Source: Aliihoeflea sp023389195 (GTDB lineage Bacteria > Pseudomonadota > Alphaproteobacteria > Rhizobiales > Rhizobiaceae). Taken from it: a DNA stretch of 64,000 bases. The position numbers were made by a program, and so were the translations under genes. Position 1 is the first letter of the stretch; every line of letters starts with the position of its first letter. The notes beneath the pieces were generated by a model that saw only the letters and a list, made by a program, of their open reading frames with translations, was not told where the DNA came from and did not search any database. The stretch spans positions 1-64,000 of the forward strand of contig JAEWET010000034.1 of NCBI GenBank assembly GCA_023389195.1, in the 5' to 3' direction. This document shows, piece by piece, positions 49,168 to 59,090 of the stretch.

Positions 49168-49643
49168 GTCCGCACCTCTGCCGCGATCTCTTCGATCCGC
49201 GCGGCGTCGAGCCGGCCGATCACCTCGCCATCGACCATGGCGGAGGGCGCGCAGGCGCAAAGGCCGAGGCAATAGACGGGCTCGAGCGTCACCGCGCCGT
49301 CGGCCGACGTCTCGTGGAAGCCGATGCCGAGCAGCACCTGAAGCTTTGCAGCCAACGCGTCGCCGCCCATCGACTGGCAGGCTTCCGCACGGCACAGCTT
49401 GACGACATGGCGACCGGCGGGGGCGCGGCGGTAGTCGTGATAGAAGGTCACGACGCCATGCACTTCGGCATTGGAGATGTTGAGCGCGTCGGCGATCACC
49501 GGCAGGGCATCCTGCGGCACGAAGCCGAACTCGTCCTGGATGCCGTGCAGGATCGGCAGCAGCGGGCCTTCCAGCCCCTGATGCTCGGCGATGATGGCAG
49601 CGGTCCTCGCTGCGATCTGGGTACTTGCCTGCTGCATCGTCAC
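49164..49643 (-). CDS. fdsG: NAD-dependent formate dehydrogenase gamma subunit
   Basis: The 159-residue NuoE-like protein binds one [2Fe-2S] cluster through CRAEACQS and CLGLCACAP. The start is a GTG at 49643 with GGAGG 7 bases upstream; an ATG two codons in is the alternative. First gene of the fds operon. The palindromic operator 49728-49748 lies 85 bases upstream. Confidence 0.93.
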   Translation of the reverse strand: MTMQQASTQIAARTAAIIAEHQGLEGPLLPILHGIQDEFGFVPQDALPVIADALNISNAEVHGVVTFYHDYRRAPAGRHVVKLCRAEACQSMGGDALAAKLQVLLGIGFHETSADGAVTLEPVYCLGLCACAPSAMVDGEVIGRLDAARIEEIAAEVRT

Positions 49644-49727
49644 GCAGCGCCCTCCCTGATCAAGGCATATGTGCGATTTCGATCAAGCCGCAGAAATGCC
49701 CCGGAATCAATAAAGCCGAATCGTCGA

Positions 49728-49748
49728 TTGATAGAGAAAATCTATCAA
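49728..49748. promoter_or_regulatory. LysR-type operator upstream of the fds operon
   Basis: TTGATAGA and TCTATCAA form a perfect 8-base inverted repeat around GAAAA. It contains the LysR T-N11-A pattern (ATAG...CTAT). It lies between the stop of the LysR gene and fdsG, 85 bases before the latter, where an activator would bind. Confidence 0.75.
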
Positions 49749-49769
49749 ACGCCTTCATTCGACATTAGG

Positions 49770-50669
49770 TCAGCGCTCGGCGTCGAAGTCGCCTGCGAGC
49801 GTCATCGCCTCGTCCAGAAGCGCCGCGACGAGCGGCGTGTGCGGCTGCCGGTCGGCGGCCACGAGGCCGACCAGATGACTGGCGTCCGGCTCGACGATCG
49901 GAATGGCGCGGATTGGTTCGGCGAAGCCGAATGTTTCGGCAAGGTTCAGCGGCATGATCGACGACCATTTGCCGGTGCGGATATGCGAAAACAGCACGAT
50001 CATCGAGTTGGATTCCAGCGTCGGCCGGGCGACGCTGCCGGCCTCGGCCAGATGCTGGTCGATGATGCGCCGGTTCTGCATGTCGGGCGTCAACAGGCAC
50101 AGCGGCAGGTCTGCGACTTCGGCCCAAGTGACCGAACGGCGGTCGGCAAATTCGGTGCCGGCGGCGGTGATGAGCTGGTAGCGCTCCGAATAAAGCGGCA
50201 CCGAAACGACGCGGCCGAGCGGCTCGTTGTCGAGATAGGTGATGCCGACATCGATGTCGAAATTGCCGAGCAGCGACAGGACCTCGATCGAGGTGCGTGA
50301 CAGCACCGAGAAGGTGACGCCGGGATGATGCTCGCGAAATGGCGTCGTCAGCCGCGGGATCATGGCGAGCGCCGTTGGAATGGCGGCGATTCGGATGCGC
50401 CCCGAAAGGCCATGCCGCGCCGCGCGCATCTCCTCCTTCATGGTCCGCGCATCGCCGGTGATCCGCCGGGCCCAGACGAGCACCTGCTCGCCTTCTGCGG
50501 TCAGTCCCTGGAAGCGCGAGCCGCGCTTGACCAGCATCACGCCGAGCTGGTCCTCCAGCGCCTTGATCGCGGCCGAAAGGGTCGGCTGGGTGATGCCGAG
50601 CTCCTCGGCAGCACGGCCGAAATGCTGCGCCCGTGCAAGCGCGATGAAGAATTCCAGCCTGTCGATCAT
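49770..50669 (-). CDS. LysR-family regulator of formate dehydrogenase
   Basis: The 299-residue regulator has an N-terminal winged HTH (FIALARAQHFGRAAEELGITQPTLSAAIKALEDQLG) and a C-terminal periplasmic-binding-protein-like effector domain. It lies immediately upstream of fdsG in the same direction, with a LysR-type palindrome in the gap; an analogous LysR protein (FdsR) controls fds in Cupriavidus. Control of the formate operon is inferred from that arrangement. The ATG is far from any strong ribosome site, suggesting low expression. Confidence 0.9.
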   Translation of the reverse strand: MIDRLEFFIALARAQHFGRAAEELGITQPTLSAAIKALEDQLGVMLVKRGSRFQGLTAEGEQVLVWARRITGDARTMKEEMRAARHGLSGRIRIAAIPTALAMIPRLTTPFREHHPGVTFSVLSRTSIEVLSLLGNFDIDVGITYLDNEPLGRVVSVPLYSERYQLITAAGTEFADRRSVTWAEVADLPLCLLTPDMQNRRIIDQHLAEAGSVARPTLESNSMIVLFSHIRTGKWSSIMPLNLAETFGFAEPIRAIPIVEPDASHLVGLVAADRQPHTPLVAALLDEAMTLAGDFDAER

Positions 50670-50707
50670 GGCCGGACCCTATCGCGCGCGACGCTGCCGC
50701 GAAAGCC

Positions 50708-51196
50708 TCAGCCGCGCGCGGCCGCTTCGAGCGCCGCAACGTCGAGCTTGATCATCTTCATCATTGCGGCCGTAACCCGCGCGGCCTTCGCGCGGTCCGG
50801 GGCAGCCATCAGGCGCGGCAGGATTTCGGGCACGATCTGCCACGAAAAACCATAGCGATCCTTGACCCATCCACACTGCACCTCCTGTCCCCCGTCAGCG
50901 GAAAGCTTGTTCCAGTATTCGTCGACCTCCGCCTGGTCCTTGCACAGGATCTGGAACGAAACGCTATCCGAGCGCGCTGCGCCCGGATGCGGACCGCCAT
51001 TGAGACAGACGAATTGGTGGTTCTCGATCCGGAACTCCGCAGTCAGCACCTGACCTTCCTTGGTATGCGGCTCGCCGCCGCCCGGTGCCTTGAGAACCTC
51101 GCCGAGCTGCGTGTTGCGAAAGACCGACACGTAGTAGCGTGCCGCGTCTTCGGCCTCGGTCTCGAACCAGAGCCATGTGGTCAGCTTGTCCTGCAT
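50708..51196 (-). CDS. VOC-superfamily protein (PhnB/3-demethylubiquinone methyltransferase-like)
   Basis: A 162-residue single-subunit VOC (glyoxalase-fold) protein. It begins LTTWLWFETEAEDAARYYVS and has VSFQILCKDQAEVDEYWNKL, WVKDRYGFSWQIVP and a C-terminal MMKMIKLDVAALEAA helix, all standard for this family. The family name comes from a misleading ubiquinone annotation; real functions are mostly unknown. A ribosome site AAAGGAG precedes the ATG. It is divergent from mrp and sits 39 bases upstream (on the minus strand) of the LysR gene start. Confidence 0.87.
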   Translation of the reverse strand: MQDKLTTWLWFETEAEDAARYYVSVFRNTQLGEVLKAPGGGEPHTKEGQVLTAEFRIENHQFVCLNGGPHPGAARSDSVSFQILCKDQAEVDEYWNKLSADGGQEVQCGWVKDRYGFSWQIVPEILPRLMAAPDRAKAARVTAAMMKMIKLDVAALEAAARG

Positions 51197-51342
51197 GACG
51201 AACTCCTTTCTTGATGTCGTTCCCGCAAAGGACGCACGCGCCGCTTAGGCGCCGACATTGAGCGTGCGAAAAACTTCGCCGCTTGGTTCGCGGCCGATAA
51301 TGGCCTATCTGCTCATCAGTCCATTCCAGCGAAACGTGCATC

Positions 51343-52497
<1,155 letters not shown>

Positions 52498-52522
52498 TCG
52501 ACCAATGAGGGAGGGGGAGGCC

Positions 52523-53323
52523 ATGAGCCAGGACGTCGTCATTCACGAGAAGCGGGACGGCTATTCCGTCATCACGCTCAACCGGCCGGACCGGCTGAAT
52601 TCGTTCAACGAGGCGCAGCACCATGCGCTGCGCGCCGCACTGGACGAATGCGAGAAGGACGCGAATTGCGGCGCGATCCTCTTGACCGGCGCCGGCCGCG
52701 GCTTTTGCGCCGGACAGGACCTTTCGGACCGCGACCCGGCGATGATGGGCGAACGTCCCGATCTCGGCAAGACACTGGAAACCTTCTACAATCCGCTGGT
52801 ACGCAAGCTGCGCGCAATGGAAAAGCCGGTGGTCTGCGCGGTCAATGGCGTCGCCGCCGGTGCTGGCGCCAATATCGCCTTTTCCTGCGACATCGTGCTG
52901 GCCGCAAAGTCGGCCAAGTTCATCCAGGCCTTTTCCAAGATCGCGCTCGTCCCTGACGCTGGCGGCACCTACTGGCTGACCCGGCATCTCGGCGAAGCGC
53001 GCGCCAAGGCGCTCGCCATGACGGCCGAGCCGCTGTCAGCCGAGGACGCCGCCAACTGGGGCCTCATCTGGAAGGCAGTCGACGACGACAAGCTGATGGA
53101 CGAGGCGATCAAGCTGGTCGAAACCATCGCCAAGGGCCCGACCAACGCCTACGCGCTGACCAAGAAGGCGATCCACGAGGCATCGACCAACTCGCTCGAC
53201 GCGCAGCTCGACGCCGAACGCAAATACCAGCGCGAGGCGGGCATGTCGGACGACTACAAGGAAGGCGTCGCGGCGTTTCTACAGAAGCGCCCGGCCGACT
53301 TTCGCGCCGCGCGCAAGGGGTGA
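52523..53323 (+). CDS. enoyl-CoA hydratase/isomerase, PaaG-like
   Basis: The 266-residue crotonase-family protein most resembles PaaG, 2-(1,2-epoxy-1,2-dihydrophenyl)acetyl-CoA isomerase. Features are INRPDRLNSFN-type N-terminus (ITLNRPDRLNSFNE), oxyanion-hole segment GRGFCAGQDLSDRD and VNGVAAGAGANIAFSCD, and a typical ALVPDAGGTYWLTR. PaaG moves electrons in phenylacetate ring opening; isolated copies also act as delta3-delta2 enoyl-CoA isomerases. No other paa gene is in the window, so the second role is possible. It starts 25 bases after mrp, with GAGGGAGG upstream. Confidence 0.85.
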   Translation: MSQDVVIHEKRDGYSVITLNRPDRLNSFNEAQHHALRAALDECEKDANCGAILLTGAGRGFCAGQDLSDRDPAMMGERPDLGKTLETFYNPLVRKLRAMEKPVVCAVNGVAAGAGANIAFSCDIVLAAKSAKFIQAFSKIALVPDAGGTYWLTRHLGEARAKALAMTAEPLSAEDAANWGLIWKAVDDDKLMDEAIKLVETIAKGPTNAYALTKKAIHEASTNSLDAQLDAERKYQREAGMSDDYKEGVAAFLQKRPADFRAARKG

Positions 53324-53357
53324 TTTCGTCTAGGGTGGCGGCTGTGGACAGTGCGCT

Positions 53358-53493
53358 ACCCCCACCCTTTATCCCTCCCCACAAGGGGGAGGGAGGACAT
53401 CCACGCTGCGCCCTTCCGCTCGGCCCATTGGCTGAAGTCCGAGCGCAGCGCCCGCGACTCCCTCCCCCTTGTGGGGAGGGTAAGGGTGGGGGT
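53358..53493. repeat. intergenic inverted-repeat element (second family)
   Basis: Outer arms ACCCCCACCCTTTATCCCTC and its near complement at the right enclose an inner CCCCACAAGGGGGAGGGA stem and a core with CGCTGCGCCC. It is built like the copies in the fds operon but from different modules (CCACAAGGGGGAGG instead of CTCTCCCCCG). It has no coding content. Confidence 0.85.
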
Positions 53494-53545
53494 CAATTCA
53501 CGAAAAATGTGAACCGGAACCGCGCGCGCCCCCGACCCATGGGGC

Positions 53546-54007
53546 TCAAACCTCTGCCCGACTGCCGCTCACTTTCGCGTTGAAATTCGAAAAGAACTCC
53601 CCGGCCAGCTTCTTCGAGGTCGAGGTGATCAGGCGCGAGCCGAGCTGGGCCATCTTGCCGCCGACATCGGCCTTGGCGGCATAGGTCAGGATTGTGGCGT
53701 CGCCGTCTTCCTTCAGCGACACGTCCGCGCCGCCCTTGGCGAAGCCGGCGATGCCGCCCTTGCCTTCCCCCTGGATCGTATAGGAGTGCGGCGGGTTCAG
53801 ATTGACGAGTTGGACCTCACCATTGAACCGCGCCTTGATGGGGCCGATCTTCAGCGAGACGACCGCAGCCATCTCCGTGTCGGATTTCTTGTCGAGGCTC
53901 TCGCAGCCGGGAATGCATTCGCGCAGGATTTCGGGATCGTTGAGCGCCTCCCAGACCTTCTGCACCGGCGCTTCGATCTTTTCCTGGCCTTCGATGATCA
54001 TCGCCAT
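53546..54007 (-). CDS. CoxG/SRPBCC family protein
   Basis: The 153-residue protein matches the CO-dehydrogenase subunit G family (SRPBCC fold): EGQEKIEAPVQKVWEALNDP, then LRECIPGCESL, then YTIQGEGKGGIAGFAKGGADV. CoxG helps maturation or membrane anchoring of molybdenum hydroxylases, but many copies, like this one, are not beside cox genes. GGAGGAG lies 7 bases before the first ATG (54007). It follows the MttB-type gene by 93 bases on the same strand and may be read with it. Confidence 0.88.
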   Translation of the reverse strand: MAMIIEGQEKIEAPVQKVWEALNDPEILRECIPGCESLDKKSDTEMAAVVSLKIGPIKARFNGEVQLVNLNPPHSYTIQGEGKGGIAGFAKGGADVSLKEDGDATILTYAAKADVGGKMAQLGSRLITSTSKKLAGEFFSNFNAKVSGSRAEV

Positions 54008-54099
54008 TGCAGAACTCCTCCCTTGCTCAGCTCCGAAAACGCCTAACCCAGCGCCGAGCGCTTGTCCATGCGACGAAGGTGAGAGCGGCTGTGCGCGCG

Positions 54100-55677
54100 C
54101 TAGTGCCCCATGGCGCCGCGTGGCAGGCGCAGCTCTGGATGGCGCGCGCGAAGCTGGTCGTCGAGCGTGCGCGAAACATGTCGCGGAAAGTGGGTCGCGA
54201 GTATTCGCTTCTTCTCGGCGATGGCGCGCTGGAGAATGTCGGGCTTGCCCTTCTCGGCCCATTCCTTGGGGCTGAACCGGTCGGCGATGGCAGGATAGAA
54301 ATATTCGCGTTGCATCCGCTCGAGCGTCTGGCCATGGCCGAGATAGTGGCCAGGCCCGTTGAGGCAGACATCGCTGATCGCGTCGATCGACAGGGACGCC
54401 TCCGACATGTCGATGCCGCGCACGCAGCGCAGGCACTGGCCGATCATGTCGTTGTCGATGATCAGGCTTTCGAGGCAGAAGCCGAGCAGCGAGGCATGCA
54501 TGCCGGCGGCCTCATAGACGAGATTGAGCCCCGACAGCCCCGCCATCACGTCGGTGATGCCCTTTTCGAAACCGGACTGGATATCCGGGAGCTTGGAGTC
54601 CGCCATGCCGGCGGCCGATCCGCCCGGCAGGTCGTAATACTGCGCCATCTGCGCGCAAGTCGCCGTGAGCAGCGCCTGCTCGGCCGAGCCGCCCGACATC
54701 GCGCCGGTGCGCAGGTCGGAGACGAAGGGCCATGTGCCGAAAATCGCCGGATGACCGGGCTTCAGCGCATTGACATAGACGAGCCCGGCCAGCACCTCCG
54801 CCACCGCCTGAACGACCGCCCCCGCAATCGCCGCTGGCGCGGTGGCGCCTGCTTGCCCGGCGGAGAGAAGCAGAATCGGGATGCCGCCCTTGACGCATTC
54901 CTCGAGCACGCCGCAGGCGTCCTCGGCGAACTTCATCGGCGGCACGACGAAGCAGTTGGAGTTCGACACGAATGGCCGCACGCGAAACTTCTCCTCGCCG
55001 CCGGCGATCGCGTAGAGCATGTCGAGCGCCGGGCGGACGTTGTCGGCTGTGGTGAAGGACGTGCCGACATGCTTGGTGGTCCCGGTCACGCAGGCATAGA
55101 GCGTGTTCAAATCCATCTCGAACGGATCGGGAATATCGCGCGGCACCATCGGGCGCTGGAAGAAATGGATGTTGTCCATCCGGTCGACGATGCGTGCCGC
55201 GTCGTAAATATCCTGCAGCAGCGATTCGCGGTATTCGCGCTTCTCCACATCGACGACATGAACCGCCGCGCCGGCCGTGCCGTAGTGGACGCGGGTGCCC
55301 TGGAGCACCAGATCGTGCTGCGGCTCCTGCCCGTGCAGCGCAAACCCGCGCGCGGCATTGCGGATCGTGTCGAGCACCAGCCGGCGCGGAAACCGGATAC
55401 GCTTATCGGGGCCGTAGCTTGCTCCGGCGCGGGTCAGCGCGTCGAGGCAGGACGGGATCGCGTTGGCGAAGCCGACGGTTTCCAGAACGGTCAGCACCGC
55501 TTCATGAATACGGTCGAGATCGGCGCGGTCGAGCGGCCTGTAGCGCCCGCCTTCCAGCCCGGCGCGGACGGGGCGGATGTCCTCGGCGAGCGGGGCCGCG
55601 CGGATGGCCCGCCGCGCCTCGCGCCCGCCCGAGCGTCGCGACCTTTGGGCTTCGTGATCTTCGAGAACGACCGACAT
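54100..55677 (-). CDS. MttB-family (trimethylamine methyltransferase-like) protein, non-pyrrolysine
   Basis: The 525-residue protein belongs to the MttB superfamily: RFPRRLVLDTIRNAARGF, VPRDIPDPFEMDLNTLYA, then ALKPGHPAIFGTWPFVSD and a C-terminal region. Archaeal MttB contains pyrrolysine encoded by UAG; this frame has no internal stop, so it is the non-Pyl branch, whose characterised members (such as MtgB) demethylate quaternary amines like glycine betaine using a corrinoid protein. No corrinoid protein or MtgA/MtrH partner is adjacent. I start at the ATG at 55677, with GGAG 7 bases upstream. The MocR regulator lies just upstream. Confidence 0.87.
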   Translation of the reverse strand: MSVVLEDHEAQRSRRSGGREARRAIRAAPLAEDIRPVRAGLEGGRYRPLDRADLDRIHEAVLTVLETVGFANAIPSCLDALTRAGASYGPDKRIRFPRRLVLDTIRNAARGFALHGQEPQHDLVLQGTRVHYGTAGAAVHVVDVEKREYRESLLQDIYDAARIVDRMDNIHFFQRPMVPRDIPDPFEMDLNTLYACVTGTTKHVGTSFTTADNVRPALDMLYAIAGGEEKFRVRPFVSNSNCFVVPPMKFAEDACGVLEECVKGGIPILLLSAGQAGATAPAAIAGAVVQAVAEVLAGLVYVNALKPGHPAIFGTWPFVSDLRTGAMSGGSAEQALLTATCAQMAQYYDLPGGSAAGMADSKLPDIQSGFEKGITDVMAGLSGLNLVYEAAGMHASLLGFCLESLIIDNDMIGQCLRCVRGIDMSEASLSIDAISDVCLNGPGHYLGHGQTLERMQREYFYPAIADRFSPKEWAEKGKPDILQRAIAEKKRILATHFPRHVSRTLDDQLRARHPELRLPRGAMGH

Positions 55678-55775
55678 CTGACGCTCCACCCAAGCGGATC
55701 TGGTGGCTCAACTATGCGTCCGAAAATGCTGGTCGGTTAGTCCACCGGGATTTCGCCCGATGGACCAAATTCGGC

Positions 55776-57269
55776 TCAGGCAGCGGCCGGTCGCCGCCCT
55801 GCCGCGGTCGCGAGTTCCCGGATGCCCGGCTCGATGTGCTGGAGCGCGATGGACGAGATGCCGAGCCGCACGAAGCGGCCATTCTTCTCCGGCTGGTCGA
55901 AGAAGCGTGCGCCCGGCTCGATCAGCACGCTGCGCGAAGCGGCGAGTTCCGCCAGCGCCTTGCCGCTGGTCCCGTGCGGGCCTTCCAGCCAGAGCGAGGT
56001 GCCGCCAGGCGTGTCGGTGATGCGCCATTCGGGCAGGTATGACGATACCGCGCCGATCAGCCGCTCGCGACGCTCCTGGAACGCGGTCGACAGCCGGCGC
56101 ACCAGCGCCTCGTGATGGCCGAGCGAGAGGAACAGCGCGACGGCGCGCTGGTTGTTGGCCGGCGGGTGACGCAGCATGAAGCGGCGCAGCGCGCGCAATT
56201 CGGCGATCAACTCGGCCGAGGCGACGATGTAGCCAAGCCGCAGGCCCGGCGCGAGCGTCTTCGACATCGAGCCGACATAGATGACGCGTCCGGAGCGGTC
56301 GAGCCCGCGCAGCGCCTGCTGCGGCGCGTCGTCGACGAGCTGGCTGTCATAGCCATCCTCGATGATGATGCGGTCGTGCTTCTGCGCGTCGGAGATCAGC
56401 TTTTGCCGCCGCTCCTCGGACAGAGACACCATGGTCGGGCACTGGTGGCTCGGCGTGACGAAAGCGAAGCCGCAATCGTCGGGAATGGCGTCGGGATCGA
56501 TGCCCTCGCGATCGACCGGCACCGGCACGACATCGGCACCGGAAAGCCGGAAGATCGAGCGCGCATCGGGATAGCCGGGGTTTTCCATCGCGACCTTGGT
56601 GCCGCGGCCCATCAGCAGCGTCGCCAGCATGTAGAGGGCATGCTGCGCGCCGAGCGTGACGATGATCTCGTCCGGATTGGCGAAGATGCCGCGCCGCGGC
56701 AGGAGCCGCGCCTGAATCTGCTCGATCAGCAGCGGATCGTCCCGGTCGACCATGTCCGACGCCCAGTTGCGGATTTCGAGCACCGCCAGCGCCATGCGGT
56801 TGCATTCGCGCCATTCGGCGGTCGGGAACAGGCCCGGATCGAACTGCCCGTAGACGAAAGGGTAGGAGGCCCTGATCCAGTTTTCCTGCTTCGACGGCTC
56901 GGGCATTTCGGAGGCGGCGACCTTGCGCCGGCTCTTCCAGTCGAGCGTCGGGTCGCTCTTGCGGATCGCGCCGGGCGCGCGCGCAGGCATGGTCAGCATC
57001 TCGGGATTGACGAAATGGCCGCGCCGCTCCTTGGCGATCAGGAAGCCCTGGTCGACGAGCTGCTGAAAGGCGAGGACGACGGTCCCGCGCGCGACGCCCA
57101 GCTTTTCCGCCAGCACCCGGCACGAGGGCAAGGGCATCGAGGCCGCGATCTGGCGGTCGAGGATGGCCGCGACGATCGCCTGACGGATTTGCGCCTGCAG
57201 CGTCTGGCCCGATTCGGGCGAGATGCGGAACAGTCCGGACCAGATAGCGGGATCAGTGCGAGCAGCCAT
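55776..57269 (-). CDS. MocR-type regulator (GntR HTH fused to aminotransferase domain)
   Basis: A 497-residue regulator with an N-terminal GntR winged HTH (PLPSCRVLAEKLGVARGTVVLAFQQLVDQGFL, about residues 40-80) and a PLP aminotransferase-fold domain (about 130-480) whose cofactor lysine is in GSMSKTLAPGLRLGY. MocR proteins such as PdxR and GabR sense PLP adducts with amino compounds. It reads toward the MttB gene 98 bases downstream and probably regulates it. The ATG at 57269 has AAGGA 7 bases upstream. Repeated TGGTCCAA sequences lie in its upstream region. Confidence 0.9.
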   Translation of the reverse strand: MAARTDPAIWSGLFRISPESGQTLQAQIRQAIVAAILDRQIAASMPLPSCRVLAEKLGVARGTVVLAFQQLVDQGFLIAKERRGHFVNPEMLTMPARAPGAIRKSDPTLDWKSRRKVAASEMPEPSKQENWIRASYPFVYGQFDPGLFPTAEWRECNRMALAVLEIRNWASDMVDRDDPLLIEQIQARLLPRRGIFANPDEIIVTLGAQHALYMLATLLMGRGTKVAMENPGYPDARSIFRLSGADVVPVPVDREGIDPDAIPDDCGFAFVTPSHQCPTMVSLSEERRQKLISDAQKHDRIIIEDGYDSQLVDDAPQQALRGLDRSGRVIYVGSMSKTLAPGLRLGYIVASAELIAELRALRRFMLRHPPANNQRAVALFLSLGHHEALVRRLSTAFQERRERLIGAVSSYLPEWRITDTPGGTSLWLEGPHGTSGKALAELAASRSVLIEPGARFFDQPEKNGRFVRLGISSIALQHIEPGIRELATAAGRRPAAA

Positions 57270-57305
57270 GGCGATATCCTTCACATGCGAACCAGCCTAT
57301 GCCTG

Positions 57306-57346
57306 TGGTCCAACGGGATCAAGTCTGGTCCAATTGGTTGCGCCAA
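57306..57346. promoter_or_regulatory. repeated TGGTCCAA boxes upstream of the MocR gene
   Basis: TGGTCCAA occurs at 57306-57313 and 57326-57333, exactly 20 bases apart (two helical turns), followed by an ATTGG-N5-CCAAT inverted repeat at 57332-57346. A further TTGGTCC is at 57382-57388. Direct repeats at this spacing suit MocR dimers, so autoregulation is plausible. Confidence 0.45.
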
Positions 57347-57467
57347 TGATATTTATTGATCCATCCAGTGTGCAAAAGTGATTGGTCCTTGACGCAGGGG
57401 CTACCCTTGCGCTCGTGAGCGGGCGCTGATTAACCTTCGCGACCCCGTCAGACCGAAGGTTGCCAGC

Positions 57468-59090
57468 TTGCCAAACTCCACGCTCGAAGCCGCCCGCACC
57501 GAGATCATCGCGCACCAGGGAACTCGCGCGCCGGTCGACATGCGCGCCCTGTTCGCCGCCGATCCGGGTCGCTTCGATGCGTTTTCGCTGACGCTGGACG
57601 ACCTGCTGCTGGACTATTCCAAATGCGCGGTGGACGCGCAGACGACCGACCTTCTGGTCGCGCTCGCCGAGGCGGCAAATCTCGAGGCACGGCGTGACGC
57701 GATGCTTTCCGGCGAGCCGATCAACATCACCGAAGGGCGCGCGGTCCTCCACACCGCGCTCCGCCTGCCGCGCGAAGCCTCGCTGGTCGTCGACGGCGAG
57801 GATGTCGTGCCCGGCATCCACCGCGTGCTGGATGCGATGGCCGCATTCGCGGACGAATTGCGCGCCGGCGCCATCACCGACGTCGTCAATATCGGCATCG
57901 GCGGCTCCGATCTCGGCCCGGCCATGGCAACGCTCGCGCTCGCGCCGTACCATGACGGACCGCGGCTTCATTTCGTCTCCAATGTCGACGGCGCGCACAT
58001 CGCCGATACGCTGAAGAATCTCCATCCGAAGACGACCTTCTTCATCGTCGCCTCGAAGACCTTCACGACCATCGAGACGATGACGAACGCCGAGACCGCG
58101 AAACGCTGGATCGCCGACGCGCTGGGCGAGGCGGCCGTCGCCGACCACTTCGCCGCCGTCTCGACCGCGCTCGACAAGGTCGGCGCGTTCGGCATCCGCG
58201 AAGACCGCATCTTCGGCTTCTGGGACTGGGTCGGCGGGCGATACTCGCTCTGGTCGGCGATCGGCCTCCCCATCATGCTCGCTGTCGGCCCAGATAACTT
58301 CCACCGAATGCTCGCCGGTGCGCATTCCATCGACCGTCATTTTGGGCAAGCGCCGCTGGCGCAAAACCTGCCTGTCATGCTCGGCCTGATCGGCTGGTTC
58401 CACCGCGTCGCTTGCCGTTATCCTTCGCGCGCGATCATCCCCTACGACCAGCGCCTCTCCCGCCTCCCGGCCTACCTGCAGCAGCTCGACATGGAATCGA
58501 ACGGCAAGGGCGTGACCATCGACGGCGAGCCCGCTGCGACGCCGACCGGGCCGATCGTCTGGGGCGAGCCCGGCACGAACGGTCAGCACGCCTTCTTCCA
58601 GCTTCTCCACCAGGGCACGGATATCGTGCCGGTCGAATTCCTCGTCGCCGCCGAAGGGCACGAGCCGGAGTTGAAGCACCAGCACGATCTCTTGCTCGCC
58701 AACTGCCTCGCGCAGTCCGAGGCGCTGATGAAAGGGCGCACGTTGGAGGAAGCGCGCGCGCAGATGCTCGCCAAGGGCATGGACGCAACCGAAGTGGAAA
58801 AGATCGCCCCGCACCGCGTTTTCACGGGCAATCGGCCCTCCATGACGATCCTCTATCGCACCCTCGACCCCTTCACGCTCGGCCGGCTGATCGCGCTTTA
58901 TGAGCACCGCGTCTTCGTCGAAGCGCAGCTTTTCGAGATCAATGCCTTCGATCAGTGGGGCGTCGAACTCGGTAAGGAATTGGCGACCGGGCTCCTTCCC
59001 ATCGTCGAGGGCAAGGAAGGGACGGCGGGTCGCGACGGCTCGACGGCCGGCCTCATCGCCCGCATCCATGCGCTGCGTGGAAACGCGTGA
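57468..59090 (+). CDS. pgi: glucose-6-phosphate isomerase
   Basis: The 540-residue enzyme interconverts glucose 6-phosphate and fructose 6-phosphate. Signature segments are NIGIGGSDLGPAMA, VASKTFTTIETMTN, FWDWVGGRYSLWSAIG and the C-terminal FDQWGVELGKELA. I use the TTG at 57468, with GAAGG about 8 bases upstream; no ATG precedes the conserved region. It runs directly into the HAD phosphatase gene (TGATG overlap). Confidence 0.95.
   Translation: MPNSTLEAARTEIIAHQGTRAPVDMRALFAADPGRFDAFSLTLDDLLLDYSKCAVDAQTTDLLVALAEAANLEARRDAMLSGEPINITEGRAVLHTALRLPREASLVVDGEDVVPGIHRVLDAMAAFADELRAGAITDVVNIGIGGSDLGPAMATLALAPYHDGPRLHFVSNVDGAHIADTLKNLHPKTTFFIVASKTFTTIETMTNAETAKRWIADALGEAAVADHFAAVSTALDKVGAFGIREDRIFGFWDWVGGRYSLWSAIGLPIMLAVGPDNFHRMLAGAHSIDRHFGQAPLAQNLPVMLGLIGWFHRVACRYPSRAIIPYDQRLSRLPAYLQQLDMESNGKGVTIDGEPAATPTGPIVWGEPGTNGQHAFFQLLHQGTDIVPVEFLVAAEGHEPELKHQHDLLLANCLAQSEALMKGRTLEEARAQMLAKGMDATEVEKIAPHRVFTGNRPSMTILYRTLDPFTLGRLIALYEHRVFVEAQLFEINAFDQWGVELGKELATGLLPIVEGKEGTAGRDGSTAGLIARIHALRGNA

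Noticed and set aside
54100..55677. Possible pyrrolysine codon in the MttB-family gene
   Set aside because: The frame is open for 525 codons with no in-frame TAG before the TGA stop, so it is the non-pyrrolysine type.
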